NCBI GenBank assembly: GCA_963513935.1
Contig: OY740768.1
Span: forward strand, 34,098,216-34,162,215
Origin: Aphrophora alni
Taxonomy: Eukaryota; Arthropoda; Insecta; Hemiptera; Aphrophoridae
Length of the DNA: 64,000 bases
Reading direction: 5' to 3'
Shown in pieces: positions 55,101-61,800 of the stretch. The notes below the pieces were generated by a model. The model saw nothing but the letters and a program-made list of their open reading frames with translations, was not told the origin of the DNA and did not search any database. Made by a program: the position numbers and the translations under genes. Numbering within the stretch: position 1 is the first letter of the stretch; the number at the start of each line of letters is the position of its first letter.

Positions 55101-58100
55101 ATGACCGACTCCTTAATTTCTGCAAATAACAGAATAATGGTTCACCAACTTTCTGCTCATTTGAATAATGTAGTTGCAACTATTCAAATTGTCTAACTGG
55201 AACAAAAAAGATTGTAAATATCCTGATGAAATTAATCGAAAATCTATGCCTTGAAAATGGTATGACTAGTCCTCTCAGTTAATGAACTTCTTGTCTACCC
55301 TGCAATTATCTGTAACAAAGACAACCCCCGCTCAAAAACTATCAAATTTCTAAGTTTAACTATACAACACAAAAAATTTAGTAAGGTTGGTACATACAAA
55401 CCATCAGTCTCTAGAATATCTCTAATGAATTTTTCCGCTGGATGAGGCAATCTCCCAAAAAGGCTTAGACCTGTTACATAAGTTACTCCTACATTTTGTC
55501 CCCTGTTAATTAAAGAATAGTTTCCATGTTTCTTGGCCTCGTTATTTCTGGCTTGTAGTTCTCTTGAGTCTCACCGGTTTGATTTTGAAGTGGCATCTCT
55601 AGCAGAAACTATTCCGGATCTACTGGAGTTGGTGCTCTGGTTGAAGGACCCCTACTAATACTCACCAAACCACGTTTTTCAAGCTGTTCCCATCTTTCCT
55701 TAAAGCCAGCAAGATATATTGGAAGTTCTCTTAACATCTCCACCACGTATTTGGAGTACCCTGCTGAAATTTTCAAATTAGTTATTTTTGGTAGAAATTC
55801 TAATCTCTAATTAAATGTTCAATTCTAGCTACATACATTTTTAGAGTAGTGACTGATTTCGCACTCTCCAATATTTCTATTATACCCTGGACTTCTTTCA
55901 ATTTCTGGATACAACTGAGGATCCCTTTCTCTCCTTCCTTAATACCAGTGGCTAACTCGGGTTTAAGACTTCCCCTGCGGCTTTACATATCTCATTTCTT
56001 AAGATGGTTACAGTAGTGGGAAATCTATGTTAATACCCCTCATTTGACAACTCACCTTTAAGAAAAGATCAGGATTAAAAGTAGCCATCTTGTCTTATTC
56101 TAACATATATTCTAAACACAAAAACAGAACCACAATACTTAAATATAATCTTTTAATTATTTACTCCTAAAGTTATCAATTAATTACTATTAAATTTTCT
56201 GACATGAGACAATATTTTTACTATTTTAAATTACAAATTTTTCTACACAAATGGCTTGCCCATGATAAGTCAAATTAAGTCCAACAATTTTTGCTCTCAA
56301 ACCAAGAGTTATCCATAAATAAATCTAATTTTATAAAACTACCAAAATATTTCCTTAATCCTACACCTCACTCAGATTTTTATACTCTTAAATCCATATG
56401 TAATTTACGAAGCAATTTAGAAGAAAAGCAGCATTCAATTAGCTTTCCATGAGCAGAGTGGTGCAGTTTGATACCGCCTTCTTTAATTTGTATGAAATTA
56501 TTGGGGTCCTGTATTTGTATGAGGCCCTGAAGGAGCTAGAGAGATTATCCTGTTACCAGGGGACTTAAATTTAAGAAAGGCGGAACCAAATGGTAACAAT
56601 GTTTGAAAAGAAAAATAAAAAAAGACAAAGACAAATTTAGTAATTAACAAGGCTCAAGTTTATTGAACAAAAAAGAAATTTCGACGGTTCAGATTTTATC
56701 ATTTACAACTTAGAAAGACATCCTGAGACAAATCATCAATAAACAGCTTATGATTAACAATATTATAATTGATAAAAGTTATACGCCCTTAATGTAACAT
56801 ATAATAATTTAAATAAAAAAAATTAATCAATAGATTCTGAAAATTTATCCCCCCTTTTAGTTTATATATTTATAGTTACAAAATTTAACAATAAAAAAAA
56901 GACAATGAGCACAGCTTAATAATTAACAGGATTATAATTAATCCAAAAAAAAAAAGATTATACGCCCTTAATGTAAAAATTACAAAATAAAAAAAAGATG
57001 AAAAGATACTGATATTTATTCCCCCCCTTTTTACTTTATGAGATGATAGTTTTTAAACATTTACAGAATTTAACAATAAAAAAAAATTATAAATGAGTTT
57101 AATGTTTTAAATTCAAAAATTCATATCAATTGTAATCAGGTTCATCACTAGACTAAAAATTACATAATATTACTTGTTTGATAAATTTCTTAAATGCTAT
57201 ATTGGCCAATAAGTTTATATATTTTAAACACAAGAATTTATTATAAAAATGAGAAGTTTATTAAAAAAAGAAATGAAATTTTGAAGATTGAAATTTTATT
57301 AATTGACGTCAATTATATTAATTTAGAAAATAACCTCTTGGAGGTTGTTAGGACCGAAAGTTTGCATGCAGGCTCCACCCAATGATTTGTTATATAATTT
57401 ATAAATAACTACACAAGTCTACATCTAAAGATAGCTTTAAGAAACACATATTCGCTGAAGCAATTTAGGCACATATACAATATGAGTTTAGTTAAAGTTC
57501 TGTAAAGTCAGTTTTTTTTTTATTAACATCACTTTTGTGCACATGAAACTCTGAAGGTATATTAAACAAAACGTGTTTTGCAAACAGGACGAAACATGTT
57601 AAGATCTTTAGCTGGTCTATGCAATGTGAGGCAAGAATTGCTGGGTTTCTCCTACCAGCGTATTAGCTATGGCAAAAAAACACGTTTTTTAGCGTCTGTG
57701 CAAAATCAGACATGTTGTAGCATTAATGTTCTTTATTGAAGAAAATCTCTGGTTATTTGTCAAAATTAAAGTAAATTGATTGCATCACAGAAATTCGTTA
57801 AGATTATAATTAAAAGCTTCTTATATGACTATAAATTTATTTATATATATTTAGTTTTGTTTAAAACAAAGCTTGTATAAGACTTGCAAAAATCTGCAAA
57901 AGTCTGTAAAACGAAATTTTCTGATTTAGAAGAGATTTCTCTAATTGTTTTATATTTGACATGTTCAATAAGATATTCTGATCATTTAATGTTCAACATT
58001 AGTTTGCACCTATTTCACATAATTGTTCAAAACTTAAAATGTGCCTTTGCAAGGTTTTGCAAAGTATGTTTTAAGAAAAGAAAATTTTTATAATCATTCA

Positions 58101-58833
58101 GTTTCAAAAAGAACATAGAATATTAAATAAAACATGAAATACATATTTTAAAGAATACATGATAATTAACAAATTATTTTAAAACATTAACAAAATTTAA
58201 GATATGATAAAATCTGTAAAGCTGAATACCTGGAAAATCCTGTCGCAGTTCACGTGAGCTTGTGCCGTGAAAACAAAAATTTATTTAACATTTTAGAAAC
58301 TAAAACGCACAAAACTGTAGATTAACATATCGTTTAAGAACTGAGATGTAAGTTTTGAGAACAAAAAATTATATCTAACGGAGCTATGAAAGAATGTAGA
58401 ACATTGTGAGTAATTGCAGGTAGACTGACAACGGGTATTAGAACAGCTAGGCTGACCAGCCGTTGTACTTTGTACTTAGATGTCATGCGATGCTTAGTTT
58501 TGGAGAAGGTCGCCAGGTGCCAGCATCTGTCAAGGGACGGAAGTTGAATATATGGAAGAACGAGTGAATGAATTTATTTACGAATTTGATGTTTTGAATT
58601 TGGATGTTACAATCCTATGAATAAGACAAGCTGTCACCCTTCTAAGAAGAGTTGCAAGTTCTTACATTTTTTTGTTTAAATTCTTAAAGAAAAATATTTA
58701 AAAAAATGAAGTTATTATCAAAAACAAGAATCACAAAAACATAAATTAAACCTGAGGAAATGTAGGTGTTGTTGATATGATTATACATGATACACAAAGT
58801 GGTTTGAAATGTGCTTGTTTATTAAATATATAT

Positions 58834-58870
<37 letters not shown>

Positions 58871-61800
58871 TTCCCTTACAACATTATTATAAAAATTACA
58901 ATTTAATTTTTACATTGATCACCTAAAAACTTAGATCTAAAAAAAAATCTTAAACATTAGTTACAAAAGTTAACACCCTATTTGTATACCTTGAAACCTG
59001 CTCAAAGCTAACACTCCTGAAAATATATACACCTTTAAATTAAAAAAAAAAAACCATAAACCCTTTCCCAAGTTAATTAAATAAATTTAGATGTCTCCAT
59101 TAACAAAAATATTTATTAATCCCACAATTTTAACAAAGTTAAATTTCAATTCTCAAAATAAAAACTAATATCGTAATACAATGTATAATTTGTTTTTATG
59201 CTTTGCTTGCAGCAAAATTCTGTCCTTTTGTGTGATATAAATACATAATAGTGTCAACAATTATTCAATACAATTTTAGTAAAATTTGTGCAGAGTCAAT
59301 TCGGATTATGTTTTGTTGTCGAACATGTTGTGTTCTAAATTTTGAATCAATTCACCCTAAACATCCAGTATTGATCCTTTAACACATGAACTTCAAGATA
59401 CATGAGTTATGCAAGATCTGACAAATAAATGTTTGAGGATGGTAACCTCATACCCTAAAAGAATCCATAATATTAATAATAAAGAATATAATGTTAACTT
59501 CCTTGAATTACAAAGTCAAAATAAAAACAAACAATTCAGATATTGTACATAATTTTCAAAAACCTTTTTTTTCTAAATCAATTTATTAAAGTCATTATAT
59601 GATTTTGTTAAAAATTTTAATATAATTTTGTCTTTTCTTCACTCTTTTCAAGCAAACAATAACTTTGTCATCAGAAATATGAATATCTATTTTACAATAT
59701 TTTTAGAGAGATTTCCTAAAAAAAATGTTACATGTAAACAAATTAATGCTATTCTTCCCAAATCTGTCTCAGTATCAAGATTACTTCCAATTGGTGCAAG
59801 AAAATTTTCTATGTTCCCAATGTAAATGAAGTTATAATTTAATTAAAAGTGTTCTTTTAAGAATTTACTAATTTACTGCATAACAAGACTTTCTTTAATT
59901 CCAATAAAATAGTAGCATGAATCAGATTCCATTCAAATTTTTTAGTTCACAATACAAAACTCTATAATTAGTAATATTTTAGTTACTCACCTGAAATAGG
60001 CTACATACATTTATTAATAAACAAATTATACAACAAGATTGCTGTAAATGAATATCATATTTTATATTAAAAGTATACATAAAATTCAAAATTCAAATTG
60101 AAAGTAAGAGTTTATAAAGTTGTTTTTCTTATTTAAATCATTAATAAAAAATGTCTCGCACTACTTATGATGTTTAAACTCAAAGTTCATTTTTACTCAA
60201 ACTCTTTGGAACAATAGTTTTCATATTTAAGTTATTTTAATTGTTTTCTTTACAAACGTCCTTTTAATTATATTTTACATGATTTTTCTTTATTTTATCA
60301 ATAAAGCTATTAATCTTAGCTTCTGAAAGTAAAAAGTTCAATTTACTTAATTGTTCACGTTCAAAATATAAAATTCAACAATCAATTTTACTCTCATACC
60401 AAGGCATATTTTCACTGATTCTACTCTAAAATTCAAAGTTCAAAACTGTTTTTAGTACTAAATTATATAATGGGCATTGATTGTAGCTCTGTAAGCTCGA
60501 GCAATCAGCTTATGATGGAGTTCGAGCGTTCTTAAAACAGAACCACTCTTCTCGGAGACCATTTGCTAGTAATCCGTATTTTTTGATATCTAGGATCATG
60601 CATCTTCCCACTACATACTTTCCTTCTATCTATTTTTTTATTGGTTAATACTGCACACTCTGATTTCTGACAAAACTATTTCCAATTATTTTACAAATTA
60701 TAATTTTCTCTTAACTTCATTAGACATACCAAATTACTTAATTTTATTACAATTACCGGTATGAAATCATAAACTTACATCTCTTATAAGTTTTTTCAAC
60801 TGTTTTTAAATCACACACATACATAGTCCTGTAAGTTTAACAACTCTGAAATCTTGTCTGTCTGTCTACATTGAACTTCTGACTTATATATTTTTGTCTT
60901 TAAATGCAAATAATCAATGCAATAAAATCTTTTACAATTTCATTACGTTTATTGATTAATCATGTTACTTGCAACTATTCCATTTCTCCCAATCAAATAT
61001 ATCTTATTATAAAGATCTCAAAATTGTGAACTTTACAGGAGGTGGTATATAAGACTGTTGAACATAACAATAAAATAAAACATATTTGAGAATTTATAAC
61101 AACTGTTTCAAATTAGTTTTGTTGTACCGTAACAGGCATTATTTAAATGATAAATTAAAAAATGTGTTACAAAATAAATCAGTGTTCTCAAGGAAAATGA
61201 ATAATTTTTGGCGAATCTGCAGGTAACACTGTTTAATTTGACACCTCAATCATTAAAATCAGTCCTATAGTAGAGAAATATACAACTGTTACAGAAATTC
61301 TTTAGTGAATTAAATGTTGTTGTTTTTTCTTATAAAGTAATAAAAACACAATGGATTATATTACGATAGATAACTGTACCTGTCTAGTTACTATTCTTAC
61401 CTACTTGAACTGGTGTTGAACTTATTATTTTATTTTAGGATGATGGGCTCCTAGTTTCAAACAGTTCAAACATAACAGTATTGTTTGTAAAACCGGATCA
61501 TGATCATGAAAAGATGGCAAACCAGGAACATCTGTTTAATATTTTCCACAACTATTCAGTGCAAAGTTCATCGGAAGTGGAATCTGCTTTTTATTTTGAT
61601 CTGACAATACGCTCACTACTGGCGATTAAGTAAGAGTTAGATGAGAATTTCATATTTCTTATACACAATTAAAAATATTTTGATGTTTTTAGCTCTAGTT
61701 ATATTATATTTAAAATATTATTATTTTTCAGGTCCTTATTTGATTCTGGAGAGTGGATTCACAATACATCAAATGAATTAACTTTTCTTTCTCCTACAAG